Below, piece after piece: positions 1-7,361 of a stretch of DNA of 21,001 bases (position 1 is its first letter; each line of letters starts with the position of its first letter). The position numbers and the translations under genes are program-made. Source of the stretch: Propionibacteriaceae bacterium (lineage in GTDB: Bacteria; Actinomycetota; Actinomycetes; Propionibacteriales; Propionibacteriaceae); the NCBI GenBank assembly GCA_030544185.1, contig JAUNRO010000008.1, forward strand, positions 1 to 21,001, in the 5' to 3' direction. The notes under the pieces are model-generated. The model saw only the letters and a list, made by a program, of their open reading frames with translations. It did not search any database and was not told the origin of the DNA.

Positions 1-623
1 GGCGGACCACCTGTCTCGCTGCGGGCGCCGGAACCGTGCACACCAGCCGCGGGGAGCTGCGGGCCGAGCGCGTGATCGTGTGCGTGGGTCACGACGTGGA
101 CCGGTTGTTCCCGCGAGTGGCGGATGCGGCCGGGCTCGTGCGGTGTGCGCTGCAGATGGCGCTGGTGGACGCCCCGGCGGGGTACGCCTCGCAGGCGGCG
201 GTCCTCACCGGGACCTCGATGCTGCGTTATGGCGGGCTGGCGGCGATGCCCTCGGCGGGGGACGTCCGCTGTCTGCTGAGCGAGGAGGCGCCCGAGCTGC
301 TGGCGATGGCCGCCAACGTCATGTGCGCACCGGCCGGCGATGGGACGCTGCTCGTCGGCGATTCCCACACCTATGACCTCGCCCACGAGCCGTTCCTCGA
401 CGAGGCGATCTCCGGGCGGCTGCTGGCGGAGGTGGCGAGTCTGTTCGGGCTGCCCGCCTTGGGCGTACGCCAGCGGTGGCAGGGGATCTATGCCTCCTGC
501 CCCGACCGGGATCTGCTCGTCGAGGCGATCGACGACCGGACCACGGTGGTCTCGGTGACCTCCGGAATCGGGATGACGCTGTCCTTCGGGCTCGGCGAGC
601 AGACCCTGGGCGCACTCGGCTGA
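1..623 (+). CDS. FAD-dependent oxidoreductase, phosphonate-associated (TIGR03364-like), 3' part
   Basis: The reading frame is open from the window edge (first whole codon at base 3), so the N-terminal FAD-binding Rossmann motif lies outside; about 206 C-terminal residues are visible. They look like the DAO fold of glycine/sarcosine-oxidase relatives: a hydrophobic strand ending in CVGHD (the 'VxxGxD' type strand of the FAD domain), a substrate-domain stretch around MLRYGG, GDSHTYD, and the C-terminal QRWQGIYAS and SVTSGIGMTLSFGLGE segments, which match my memory of the TIGR03364 family. Members of that family are usually found with phosphonate ABC transporters, and phnDCE lies immediately downstream in the convergent direction, only 16 bp away. 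From context I infer oxidation of an amino- or N-alkylaminophosphonate. The exact substrate cannot be read from the sequence. An in-frame ATG-like start at 36 (GTG) is not the real start, because homologous sequence continues upstream of it. Confidence 0.75.
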   Translation, partial: RTTCLAAGAGTVHTSRGELRAERVIVCVGHDVDRLFPRVADAAGLVRCALQMALVDAPAGYASQAAVLTGTSMLRYGGLAAMPSAGDVRCLLSEEAPELLAMAANVMCAPAGDGTLLVGDSHTYDLAHEPFLDEAISGRLLAEVASLFGLPALGVRQRWQGIYASCPDRDLLVEAIDDRTTVVSVTSGIGMTLSFGLGEQTLGALG

Positions 624-639
624 GCCCGCGAGCGCCGGA

Positions 640-2322
640 TCAGGTGACCGCCTTGCGGACGAAGATCGCGAGCGCCTCGACGAGCAGGACGACCGCCAGG
701 ATCAGCAACACGATCGTCGTCACGACGTCGAAGGCCAGGATCCGCGAGGCGTTCAGCAACAGGAAGCCGATGCCGCCCGCGCCGACGATGCCGAGCAGGG
801 TGGCGGACCGGATGTTGACGTCGAGGAGATACATGATGTGGGCCACGAATGCCGGCAGGGCCTGGCGGAGAGTGGCTGCGAAGAACACCTGGGTGCGGGT
901 CGCGCCGCTGGCGAGCAGCGCGGCCTGGACGCGGGTGTCGGTCTCTTCCAGCGAGTCGGCGACGAGCTTGGACAGCAGGCCGACGGCGCCGATCGCCAAC
1001 GCGAGGGTGCCCGCGACCCCGCCGAGACCGGTGATGACCACGAACACGATCGCGATGATCAGCTCGGGGATCGCCCGGACACAGACGATGACGACCCGGA
1101 ACGCGGTGGACACCCAGCGGTGAGCGGTCACGTTGCGCGCGGCCAGCACGCCGATCGGCAGGGCCAGGATCGATCCCAGCAGCGTGGCGGCCAGGCCGAT
1201 CTGGACGGTCACCAGCATGTCGGTGAGGATCGCGTCGATCGCGGTCAGCGACGGCGGGAGAAACAGCCCGAGTGTCTGCGGGATATTGGCCAGGCCCCAG
1301 AACGCGTCGACGGGGTTGATGCCGGCGACGAGCAGGCAGCCGACCAGCATCAGCACGAGGAACACCAGCCCGCTGAACCGCTCCACCCGGGACTTCGTCC
1401 ACGGTGGGGTCAGCTGGGCGCTGGTCACGGGCTTGGCCGTGGGCAGCAGCGACTGCCAGAGCCTGTCCGACCAGGAGCGCCGCCCGGTGTCGCCACCGGC
1501 CATGATCGCGGTGCGCAGGGCGCCGGAGATGAGTTCGGTGACCACGCACAGCACCAGCACGACGAACGCCAGCGCCATGCCGCGCTGATAGTTCAACGAA
1601 CGCAGGGAATCGGCGAGGGCGAGACCGATGCCGCCCACACCGACATAGCCGAGGATCACCGAGGTGCGCAGGTTGATGTCGAAGCGGTGCAGGGCGGTCG
1701 CGATGATCTGCGGCGTGAGCGCGGGCAGGATGCCGGCGACGATCTGCTGCCAGCGCTGGCCACCGGCTGCCCGGATCGCCTCCTTGGGGCCGTTGTCGAG
1801 GGACTCGACCGCGTCGGCATACAGCTTGCCGATCATGCCGATCGAGTGGATGCCCATGGCGAGGACGCCGGGGAGCGCGCCCATCTGGAAGACGCGCAGG
1901 AAGAAGATCGCGAGGATCAGATCGGGGATCGCGCGGGTCAGCACGATGAGAACCCGGAAGACGCCGCGCGTCGCCCGGTTCGGCGTGGTGTTCGCTGCGG
2001 CCAGCAGGGCGATCGGGACCGACAGGACCACCCCGAGCGCCGTGGCGAGGATGACGATGGCGAGCGTCTGGCCGATCAGGTCGAGCAGGACCGCCAGCGC
2101 GGGGAAATCGAGCGGGAACATCCGCCCGATGAACCGGGTCGCGTTTGACCACGAGTCCAGGATCGAGGCGATGTTGATGCGCAATTCGATGACCGACCAC
2201 ACCGATGCGACGAACAACCCGAGCAGCGCAGCGGCGGCCGCGAGGTGCTGAGCCGGCGGGCGTGGACGCCGGGGCAGCGTCGGGCGCCAGTCCTCCTTGG
2301 GGGGGAGGGTGGTGATGGCCAT
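640..2322 (-). CDS. phnE: Phosphonate ABC transporter permease, two PhnE domains fused (560 aa)
   Basis: Inner-membrane permease of the phosphonate importer. A single PhnE is about 260-280 aa; this protein is double length and internally duplicated. The N half (about residues 30-270) and C half (about 315-558) each have a similar order: a hydrophobic segment, then a TRAIPDLILAIF / VRAIPELIIAIV segment, then an EAA-type cytoplasmic loop (EAIRAAGGQRW...LP at about 181-200; ALLASGATRTQ...LP at about 468-490), then DINLRTSVILGYVGVGGIG / DVNIRSATLLGIVGAGGIG. The linker at about 275-312 is hydrophilic. The first EAA loop keeps the canonical EAxxxxG; the second has lost the Glu. The start ATG shares one base with the phnC stop (TGATG), so translation is coupled. 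Fused PhnE1-PhnE2 proteins occur in other actinobacteria, so I read this as a natural fusion. The polypeptide would form the whole permease pore by itself. Confidence 0.93.
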   Translation of the reverse strand: MAITTLPPKEDWRPTLPRRPRPPAQHLAAAAALLGLFVASVWSVIELRINIASILDSWSNATRFIGRMFPLDFPALAVLLDLIGQTLAIVILATALGVVLSVPIALLAAANTTPNRATRGVFRVLIVLTRAIPDLILAIFFLRVFQMGALPGVLAMGIHSIGMIGKLYADAVESLDNGPKEAIRAAGGQRWQQIVAGILPALTPQIIATALHRFDINLRTSVILGYVGVGGIGLALADSLRSLNYQRGMALAFVVLVLCVVTELISGALRTAIMAGGDTGRRSWSDRLWQSLLPTAKPVTSAQLTPPWTKSRVERFSGLVFLVLMLVGCLLVAGINPVDAFWGLANIPQTLGLFLPPSLTAIDAILTDMLVTVQIGLAATLLGSILALPIGVLAARNVTAHRWVSTAFRVVIVCVRAIPELIIAIVFVVITGLGGVAGTLALAIGAVGLLSKLVADSLEETDTRVQAALLASGATRTQVFFAATLRQALPAFVAHIMYLLDVNIRSATLLGIVGAGGIGFLLLNASRILAFDVVTTIVLLILAVVLLVEALAIFVRKAVT

Positions 2323-3122
2323 CAGCCGGCCTGGGCTGCGCCGGCGGGTGCCTTCGCGGCGTCCGGGTCCGCCATGGCGGAATAGATGTTGAGGGCGTCC
2401 TCGCGGGCGATCGTGGAGGTCGCGCGGTCGAGGACCACGCGCCCCTGCTGGAGCCCGACGATGTGGTCGGAGAAATCCAGGGCCAGATGGACCTGGTGCA
2501 GCGAGCAGAGCACCGTGAGGTTCTCCTCGCGGCTGATCCGGCCGATGAGCTCGATGACCTGGGTGCTCGACACCGGGTCGAGCGAGGCGACCGGCTCATC
2601 GGCCAGCAGGATCTCCCGCTTCTGGATCAGTGCCCGGGCGATGGCGACGCGCTGCTGCTGGCCACCGGACAATGTGTCGGCCCGCTGATAGGCACGGTCG
2701 GCCAGACCCACGCGCTCGAGTTGTTCGAACGCGTCCCGGCGGACCGACTGCGGATAGCTCATCACCGTCAGCCGTGGCCCGGGCAGCGCGCCGAGCTTGC
2801 CCGTGCAGACGTTCTCCAGCACCGACATCGGCCCGACCAGATGGAAGTGCTGGAAGATGAACCCGATCCGCCGGCGCAGCTTGCGCAGGTCCTTCTCACT
2901 GGCCTTGTGGACCTCGGTCCCCAGGACGCCGATGCGGCCGGCGGTGGGCCGCTGCAGGCCGTTCACATGGCGCAGCATCGTGGACTTTCCCGAGCCGGAC
3001 AGGCCCAGCAGCACGGTCACCTTGTTGGGCGCAATGGCGACGCTGACATCGTCCAGTCCCTTGACGGTGGGGCTGAACTGCTTGGTGACGTTCTCGAACA
3101 CGATGGGTGCGGCGGTCGGCAT
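2322..3122 (-). CDS. phnC: Phosphonate ABC transporter ATP-binding protein
   Basis: ATPase subunit that drives the PhnDCE importer (266 aa, usual family length). Visible motifs are Walker A GLSGSGKST (Lys46), the Q-loop in IFQHFHLV, the ABC signature LSGGQQQRVAIARAL, Walker B ILLADEP followed by VASLDPVSS, and the switch His in CSLHQVHLAL. The IFQ..H.LVGPMSVLENVCTGKLG stretch is typical of PhnC rather than of general amino-acid transporter ATPases. The ATG is preceded by AGGAG with a 7-nt spacer. It is the second gene of a minus-strand operon: phnD ends 51 bp upstream and phnE starts on its stop codon. The last 20 or so residues are Ala/Pro-rich and probably unstructured. Confidence 0.95.
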   Translation of the reverse strand: MPTAAPIVFENVTKQFSPTVKGLDDVSVAIAPNKVTVLLGLSGSGKSTMLRHVNGLQRPTAGRIGVLGTEVHKASEKDLRKLRRRIGFIFQHFHLVGPMSVLENVCTGKLGALPGPRLTVMSYPQSVRRDAFEQLERVGLADRAYQRADTLSGGQQQRVAIARALIQKREILLADEPVASLDPVSSTQVIELIGRISREENLTVLCSLHQVHLALDFSDHIVGLQQGRVVLDRATSTIAREDALNIYSAMADPDAAKAPAGAAQAG

Positions 3123-3173
3123 TGTGATGCTCCTGGCGGCCAGTGAGGCCAGTGGGAAGGACGGGGGATCGGA

Positions 3174-4139
3174 TCAGGCGGCGTTGCAGGCCTCGGCGTT
3201 GGTCAGCTCGCAGACGCGACGGATGCCGTCATATTGGCTGTCCTCGACCTTGACCATGCCCCACCCGGATTCCTCGGCCAGATGGCAGCTGGCCTCATCG
3301 GTGCAGATGCCCGCCTCGACCATGGCCGGCTTGTTGGCCTTGGGGACCAGGTCCCGCAATTGCTGCTGGGTCTCGGCGGACAGGGTCTCGGTGTTCATCG
3401 CGATCGGGGAGCCCATGATCGTCTCCGACTCCCACACCTGCTTGAGTTCACCGTCGGTGATCTGACCGGAGTTGGTCATCGTGTCGATCATGGTGTCGTA
3501 GGCGAAGCCCGCGTCACACTGGTCGTTCTTGACACCCAGCAGGGACGCGTCGTGGCCGCCGGCCATCACCGGGGTGACATCGGACTCGGGGTCGATGTCC
3601 TCCGCGAGCAGGCCCGCCGACGGATAGAGATAGCCCGAGGTGGAGGCCTTGTCGACGAAACAGACCCGCTTGTCCCGGACATCGCCGATCTCGTTGATCT
3701 CGTCGTTGTCGGCCTTGGTCCACAACAGCGACAGATAGCCGGGCTCCTCGTCCGGGGCGTCAACCAGGGAGCCGAGCGGCTCGACCGGGACACCGCCGTC
3801 CTTGGCGATCTTGTAGGAGAACGGGCCATAGGCGGCGATATCGATCTTGCCGGCGCGCTGGCCCTCGATGACGGCCGCATAGTCGGTGGCGTTCTGGAAC
3901 TCCACCGTCATGCCGGTGTCCTGCTCGATCAGCTTGATGATGGTGTCATAGCCCGCCTGCAGGGCGGTCGACTCCTCCGAGGGGACCGCGGCGAAGATGA
4001 TGGTGTCCTTCCCGGCGCCGGCATCGCTGCCGCCCTCGGTGGCGGTCGGCGAGGCGGACTCGCCGCAGGCCGAGAGCAGCAGCAGGCCGGCGGCGGCCGC
4101 GAGGACTGACTTGGTTCGCAGGAAACGCTTGCTGGTCAC
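3174..4139 (-). CDS. phnD: Phosphonate ABC transporter substrate-binding lipoprotein
   Basis: Extracytoplasmic binding protein of the importer, 321 aa from the GTG at 4139. That start gives a classic lipoprotein signal: basic TSKRFLRTK, a hydrophobic Ala/Leu core, then lipobox LLSAC with the lipidated Cys at residue 25, followed by a Ser/Gly/Asp-rich tether. AAGGAG lies 5 nt upstream of this GTG. The open frame continues upstream to 4400, but that part has no protein-like features and would bury the signal peptide, so I reject it. The mature domain has the PhnD/PtxB/HtxB pattern: FAAVPSEES, AYGPFSY, the phosphonate-binding KASTSGYLYP loop, and GGHDASLLGVKNDQCDAGFAYD. Paired Cys near the C-terminus (ICTDEASC, RVCE...EAC) could form disulfides. 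Phosphonate, phosphite or hypophosphite cannot be told apart from sequence alone; the neighbouring oxidoreductase favours an aminophosphonate. Confidence 0.92.
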   Translation of the reverse strand: MTSKRFLRTKSVLAAAAGLLLLSACGESASPTATEGGSDAGAGKDTIIFAAVPSEESTALQAGYDTIIKLIEQDTGMTVEFQNATDYAAVIEGQRAGKIDIAAYGPFSYKIAKDGGVPVEPLGSLVDAPDEEPGYLSLLWTKADNDEINEIGDVRDKRVCFVDKASTSGYLYPSAGLLAEDIDPESDVTPVMAGGHDASLLGVKNDQCDAGFAYDTMIDTMTNSGQITDGELKQVWESETIMGSPIAMNTETLSAETQQQLRDLVPKANKPAMVEAGICTDEASCHLAEESGWGMVKVEDSQYDGIRRVCELTNAEACNAA

Positions 4140-4144
4140 AGAAA

Positions 4145-4150
4145 CTCCTT
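4145..4150 (-). promoter_or_regulatory. Ribosome binding site fixing the phnD start
   Basis: On the minus strand this reads AAGGAG, 5 nt before GTG 4139. It decides between the GTG that begins the lipoprotein signal peptide and the longer open frame reaching 4400. Confidence 0.8.
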
Positions 4151-4432
4151 GATGAGCCGTCGATCGGGCAGCAGATGCTGGACGGGGCACGCCACCGCAC
4201 GGTCCGCGGCCCTGATGCCACTCAAAGTGAGGGGCCCGACCGCGATGGGGCGCGGCCGTGAACGCCGATAAACCCCTGAGCGACGCTCTCGCGCTCTTGG
4301 CGGATAACTCGGGGTCGGGCGTACGCGGGGTTCCGCGGTGGATCGGTGCCGCTGTCCGCGCGGTCAGGAAGTGAGCAGGCTGACATCCGCTGGCCAGCAC
4401 GAGGTGCGGAAAACCGGCACAGGCAGGTGGCT

Positions 4433-4450
4433 GCTCCCTTAACGTGGAGC
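4433..4450 (+). promoter_or_regulatory. Inverted repeat upstream of the DASS transporter, possible operator or leader hairpin
   Basis: GCTCC, then 8 nt (CTTAACGT), then GGAGC. The 5-bp stem is short and could be chance in this GC content. I list it because it sits 47 nt ahead of the transporter start, next to a second, stronger hairpin. Confidence 0.25.
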
Positions 4451-4454
4451 AATC

Positions 4455-4477
4455 GACCCCGGCAGCGTCGCCGGGTC
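4455..4477 (+). promoter_or_regulatory. Leader hairpin 7 nt upstream of the DASS transporter ribosome binding site
   Basis: GACC(C)CGGC pairs with GCCGGGTC around the loop AGCGTC: eight base pairs, mostly G-C, with one bulged C. It ends 7 nt before the AAGGAG at 4485-4490. It could modulate translation or act as an attenuator. There is no T tract after it (TTGTCGC), so a standard intrinsic terminator is unlikely. Confidence 0.4.
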
Positions 4478-4484
4478 TTGTCGC

Positions 4485-4490
4485 AAGGAG
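4485..4490 (+). promoter_or_regulatory. Ribosome binding site fixing the DASS transporter GTG start
   Basis: AAGGAG with a 6-nt spacer to the GTG at 4497. This supports the long hydrophilic N-terminus over later internal starts. Confidence 0.8.
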
Positions 4491-4496
4491 CTAGCG

Positions 4497-6113
4497 GTGA
4501 GCAGACCCGAAATTCCTGGTGAACACCTGCGCGGCCTTCGGGCAGAAGACCGTGAAGGCGAGGATATCGAACAGAAATCACCTGGTGAGCGAGCCCCCGG
4601 GATTGACCGGAAGACGCTCACTCGACAGGTCATCGGCGTTCTTGTCGGCATTGCCGCCGCGCTGCTGATCTATTTCATCATGCCGGCCGATCTGGCGCAC
4701 GAGGCCAAGCTGACGGCCGCGACGGCCATCCTGATGGCGGTCTGGTGGATGACCGAGGCCATTCCGATCCCCGCCACCGCACTGGTGCCGCTCATCGTCT
4801 TCCCGGCGATCGGCGGGATCCGGTTCGACGATGTGGGCGCCTCCTATGGCAACAACATCATCTTCCTGTTCATGGGCGGCTTCCTGCTCGCGCTCGCGAT
4901 GCAGCGCTGGAACCTGCACCGGCGGATCGCGCTCGTGACCGTGCGCGCCATGGGCACCAGGTCGTCCATGGTGGTGGCCGGGTTCATGGTCGCCACGGGC
5001 TTCCTCAGCATGTGGGTGTCCAATACCGCGACCGCGGTCATGATGATCCCGATCGGCGTCTCGGTGCTGATGCTCGTGGGCAAGATGGGCGGCGAGGCCG
5101 GCGGCGAGGACCTCGGCGCGCTGGCCAGCGGCGACGCCGATGCCGAGAGTGCAGAGGTCAAGGAAGCGATCATCAAGTCCAACTTCGGCACCGCGCTGAT
5201 GCTGGGCATCGCCTATGCCGCCTCGGTCGGTTCCCTTGGCACGCTCATCGGCACGCCGCCGAACACGCTGCTCGCGGGCTATATGGCGGACAATCACGAT
5301 CTGGTCATCGGCTTCGGACAGTGGATGATCGTTGGCGTGCCACTGTCGGTGGTCATGCTGATCGCGGTGTGGTTCCTGCTCACCAAGGTGCTCTACAAGC
5401 CCGAGATCAAGGAGATCCCCGGCGGTCGCGAGCTCATGCAGTCCGAACTGCGCAAGCTCGGCCCGATCTCCCAGGGCGAGATCCGCGTGCTGATCATCTT
5501 CATCCTCGCGGCGCTGTCGTGGGTGTTCATCCCGCTGCTGTTCACCGGTCTGGTGTCTGATGCCGGCATTGCGATGATCGCCGGCCTGCTGCTCTTCCTC
5601 CTGCCGGCCGGGGCGAACAAGGGCGTACGCCTGCTCGACTGGGAATCGGCCATCAAGCTCCCCTGGGGTGTCCTGCTGCTGTTCGGTGGCGGCCTCGCGC
5701 TGTCAGCCCAGTTCAGCTCCAGTGGCCTGACCGAATGGATCGGTGACTCGGTCGAGCGCCTCGGCGCCGTGCCGGTGATCCTCGTGGTGGTCCTGTTCAC
5801 CGCGGGCATCATCTTCCTCACGGAGCTGACCAGCAACACCGCCACCGCGGCGACGTTCCTGCCGGTCGCCGGTGGTGTGGCCATGGGCCTGGGGATCCCG
5901 CCGCTGCTGCTCGCCGCCCCGGTCGCGCTCGCCGCCACCTGTGCGTTCATGCTGCCGGTCGCGACCCCGCCGAACGCCATCGCCTTCGGATCGGGCTATG
6001 TGACGATCGGTCAGATGATGAAGGGCGGGTTCTGGCTCAACATCATCGGGATCGTGCTCATCACGCTCGTCACGATGACGCTGCTCGTGATGGTGTTCGG
6101 CCTGACGCTCTAA
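4497..6113 (+). CDS. SLC13/DASS family anion transporter (538 aa)
   Basis: Secondary transporter of the divalent anion:sodium symporter (DASS) family, which typically takes up di- and tricarboxylates or other anions with Na+. The GTG start has a clear AAGGAG ahead of it. A hydrophilic N-terminus of about 42 residues precedes the first membrane segment (VIGVLVGIAAALLIYFIM). Both hallmark SNT motifs are present: Ser-Asn-Thr at about 175-177 (within VSNTATAVMMIPIG) and at about 446-448 (within LTSNTATAATFLPV). Each repeat also has its Pro-rich partner, GTPPNTLLAGY and ATPPNAIAFGSGY. These motifs bind Na+ and substrate carboxylates in VcINDY. A hydrophilic loop (about 200-225, GGEAGGEDLGALASGDADAES) lies between the repeats. 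The gene is divergent from phnD and followed 63 bp later by ilvE. Substrate is not predictable; a short-chain dicarboxylate is the default guess. Confidence 0.88.
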   Translation: MSRPEIPGEHLRGLRAEDREGEDIEQKSPGERAPGIDRKTLTRQVIGVLVGIAAALLIYFIMPADLAHEAKLTAATAILMAVWWMTEAIPIPATALVPLIVFPAIGGIRFDDVGASYGNNIIFLFMGGFLLALAMQRWNLHRRIALVTVRAMGTRSSMVVAGFMVATGFLSMWVSNTATAVMMIPIGVSVLMLVGKMGGEAGGEDLGALASGDADAESAEVKEAIIKSNFGTALMLGIAYAASVGSLGTLIGTPPNTLLAGYMADNHDLVIGFGQWMIVGVPLSVVMLIAVWFLLTKVLYKPEIKEIPGGRELMQSELRKLGPISQGEIRVLIIFILAALSWVFIPLLFTGLVSDAGIAMIAGLLLFLLPAGANKGVRLLDWESAIKLPWGVLLLFGGGLALSAQFSSSGLTEWIGDSVERLGAVPVILVVVLFTAGIIFLTELTSNTATAATFLPVAGGVAMGLGIPPLLLAAPVALAATCAFMLPVATPPNAIAFGSGYVTIGQMMKGGFWLNIIGIVLITLVTMTLLVMVFGLTL

Positions 6114-6115
6114 AC

Positions 6116-6140
6116 GGGTCCGCTGAATAGTTGGACACCC
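6116..6140 (+). terminator. Possible weak terminator after the DASS transporter
   Basis: An imperfect hairpin (GGGT-CC pairing with GG-ACACCC, loop GCTGAATAGTT) starts 2 nt after the stop codon. There is no T run (TACTAAG follows). It lies just upstream of a separate -10-like element for ilvE, so it would insulate the two genes if real. Confidence 0.25.
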
Positions 6141-6163
6141 TACTAAGTGGTGGTGAGCGGCTT

Positions 6164-6169
6164 TACGAT
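6164..6169 (+). promoter_or_regulatory. -10 element of a probable leaderless ilvE promoter
   Basis: TACGAT fits the actinobacterial -10 pattern TANNNT and ends 7 nt before ATG 6177, so transcription would start at the A of the start codon. There is no Shine-Dalgarno in front of this ATG, which agrees with leaderless translation. No clear -35 hexamer is visible. Confidence 0.5.
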
Positions 6170-6176
6170 TCCGCGT

Positions 6177-7259
6177 ATGCCGTTCACCACCACGCTCACC
6201 GCTGCGCCCCGTGCCGAGACCGAGCGCGCTGCGATTCTGGCCGACCCCGGATTCGGCCGGCACTTCACCGACCACATGGCCATGGCCGAGTGGTCGGCTG
6301 ACAGGGGCTGGCATGACCTCTGCGTGCGCGGGCTCGAGCCCTTCTCGATGCATCCCGGCGCCGGCGTTCTCCACTATGGGCAGGAGATCTTCGAGGGGCT
6401 GAAGGCCTATCGGCACGCCGACGGGTCGATCCATCTCTTCCGGCCCGATCGCAACGCCGCCCGATTCGCCCGCTCGGCAGTGCGGCTGGCGATGCCCGCG
6501 CTGCCGGCCGCGCTGTTCATCGAGGCCGTCGAGGCGCTGGTGCGTGCGGATGCGGAGTGGGTTCCCGCCCATGGCGGTGAGGACGCGCTCTATCTGCGCC
6601 CGATCCAGTTCGCCTCCGAGTCGTTCCTGGGCGTACGCCCGTCGGCGAGCGCGACGTTCTGTGTCGTCGCCTCCCCGGCCGGTGCCTACTTCCGTGGGGG
6701 AGTGGCGGGGATCAAGCTGTGGGTGACGACCACCTATACGCGCGCCGCGGTCGGCGGCACCGGGGACATCAAGTGCGGCGGCAACTATGCCGGCAGCCTC
6801 CTCGCGCAGACCGAGGCGCAGGAGCAGGGCTGTGACCAGGTGCTCTATACCTCTGGCCCCGCAGGGCGCCGCGTCCTCGACGAGGCCGGGACGATGAACC
6901 TGATGCTGATCACCGCCGACGGGGAACTGCTGACCCCGCGGCTGGGGACGATCCTCGAGGGCGTCACCCGGGGCTCGCTGCTCGAACTCGCGCAGGAGCA
7001 CGGGCTCGTGGCCGTCGAGCGTGAGATCACCTTGGCTGAGTTGCTGGACGGGGTGCGCAGCGGGCAGGTGAGCGAAGTGTTCGCCGCCGGGACCGCGGCG
7101 GTGATCACACCCATCACCGCCTTGGCGGGAGAGGGCTTCGACCTCATCGTCGGCAGCGGAGAGCCCGGGGCCAACACCACCGCGCTGCGCGAGCACCTGT
7201 TGGGGATCCAGCACGGTGACGCTGCCGATTCGCGTGGCTGGCTGCGCCGGATCTGCTGA
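6177..7259 (+). CDS. ilvE: Branched-chain-amino-acid aminotransferase
   Basis: PLP enzyme (fold type IV) that transfers the amino group between Leu/Ile/Val and 2-oxoglutarate, the last step of branched-chain amino acid synthesis and first step of degradation. The 360-aa product begins MPFTTTLT; bacterial group II BCATs of this type are about 360-370 aa. Markers include ADPGFGRHFTDHM near the N-terminus, LHYGQEIFEGLKAYR, RPDRNAARF, LYLRP, GDIKCGGNYA with the PLP lysine at residue 199, ASLL-type QTEAQEQGCDQVLYT, and the class IV signature region EAGTMNLMLI. I chose ATG 6177 over an in-frame GTG at 6147 because the first matching residues start there and a TACGAT element sits exactly 7 nt upstream. 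The gene stands apart from other ilv genes in this window. Confidence 0.95.
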   Translation: MPFTTTLTAAPRAETERAAILADPGFGRHFTDHMAMAEWSADRGWHDLCVRGLEPFSMHPGAGVLHYGQEIFEGLKAYRHADGSIHLFRPDRNAARFARSAVRLAMPALPAALFIEAVEALVRADAEWVPAHGGEDALYLRPIQFASESFLGVRPSASATFCVVASPAGAYFRGGVAGIKLWVTTTYTRAAVGGTGDIKCGGNYAGSLLAQTEAQEQGCDQVLYTSGPAGRRVLDEAGTMNLMLITADGELLTPRLGTILEGVTRGSLLELAQEHGLVAVEREITLAELLDGVRSGQVSEVFAAGTAAVITPITALAGEGFDLIVGSGEPGANTTALREHLLGIQHGDAADSRGWLRRIC

Positions 7260-7312
7260 CACCCACCTGCAGTTCCCGGTTGCCTGAGGCGTCCGCCGGT
7301 GACAGGTTTGTC

Positions 7313-7322
7313 GACATATGTC
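7313..7322. promoter_or_regulatory. Palindrome upstream of the EcsC-family gene, possible operator
   Basis: GACATATGTC is a perfect 10-bp palindrome, AT-rich against a GC-rich background, 39 bp before ATG 7362 and inside the ilvE-EcsC gap. It could be a regulator half-site pair or part of a promoter. No confident -10/-35 can be assigned around it. Confidence 0.3.
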
Positions 7323-7352
7323 ATTCTCAAACTGCTGATCACCTCGATGGAC

Positions 7353-7356
7353 GGAG
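7353..7356 (+). promoter_or_regulatory. Ribosome binding site fixing the EcsC-family start
   Basis: GGAG with a 5-nt spacer to ATG 7362. The upstream in-frame candidates at 7299 and 7347 have no such site. Confidence 0.65.
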
Positions 7357-7361
7357 TTGCG

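Larger units (their letters stand above)
4140..4496. other. 357-bp divergent intergenic region between phnD and the DASS transporter
   Basis: I see no credible gene here. It must hold the promoters of the phn operon (-) and of the transporter (+), but I find no convincing -35/-10 pair on either strand. Recognisable small structures are: a nested inverted repeat at 4208-4236 (GGCCC/GGGCC outside, CACT/AGTG inside); the palindromic octamer GCGTACGC at 4319-4326; an inverted repeat GCTCC...GGAGC at 4433-4450; and a GC-rich hairpin at 4455-4477 just before the transporter's ribosome binding site. A GTTCACG half-site near 4256-4262 (minus strand) recalls actinobacterial PHO boxes, but the required second direct repeat is not seen. 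Confidence 0.6.

Noticed and set aside
640..2322. The double-length PhnE as a product of a sequencing error merging two genes.
   Set aside because: The linker is in frame, hydrophilic and free of stop- or start-like signals, both halves are complete, and fused PhnE permeases are known in actinobacteria.
3138..3155. Tandem GGCCAGTGA / GGCCAGTGG in the phnD-phnC gap.
   Set aside because: Only two 9-bp units with one mismatch, in a 51-bp spacer; it is too short to separate from chance.
4253..4265. Possible PHO box (GTTCACG on the minus strand) upstream of phnD.
   Set aside because: A functional box needs a second direct repeat at 11-bp spacing, and the following bases do not match it.
4140..4400. 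N-terminal extension of phnD up to 4400.
   Set aside because: It would place 87 low-similarity residues before a perfect lipoprotein signal peptide. AAGGAG sits right before GTG 4139.
6147..6176. Earlier GTG start for ilvE, adding ten residues.
   Set aside because: The added residues do not resemble the family and would include the TACGAT -10-like element; family similarity starts at ATG 6177.
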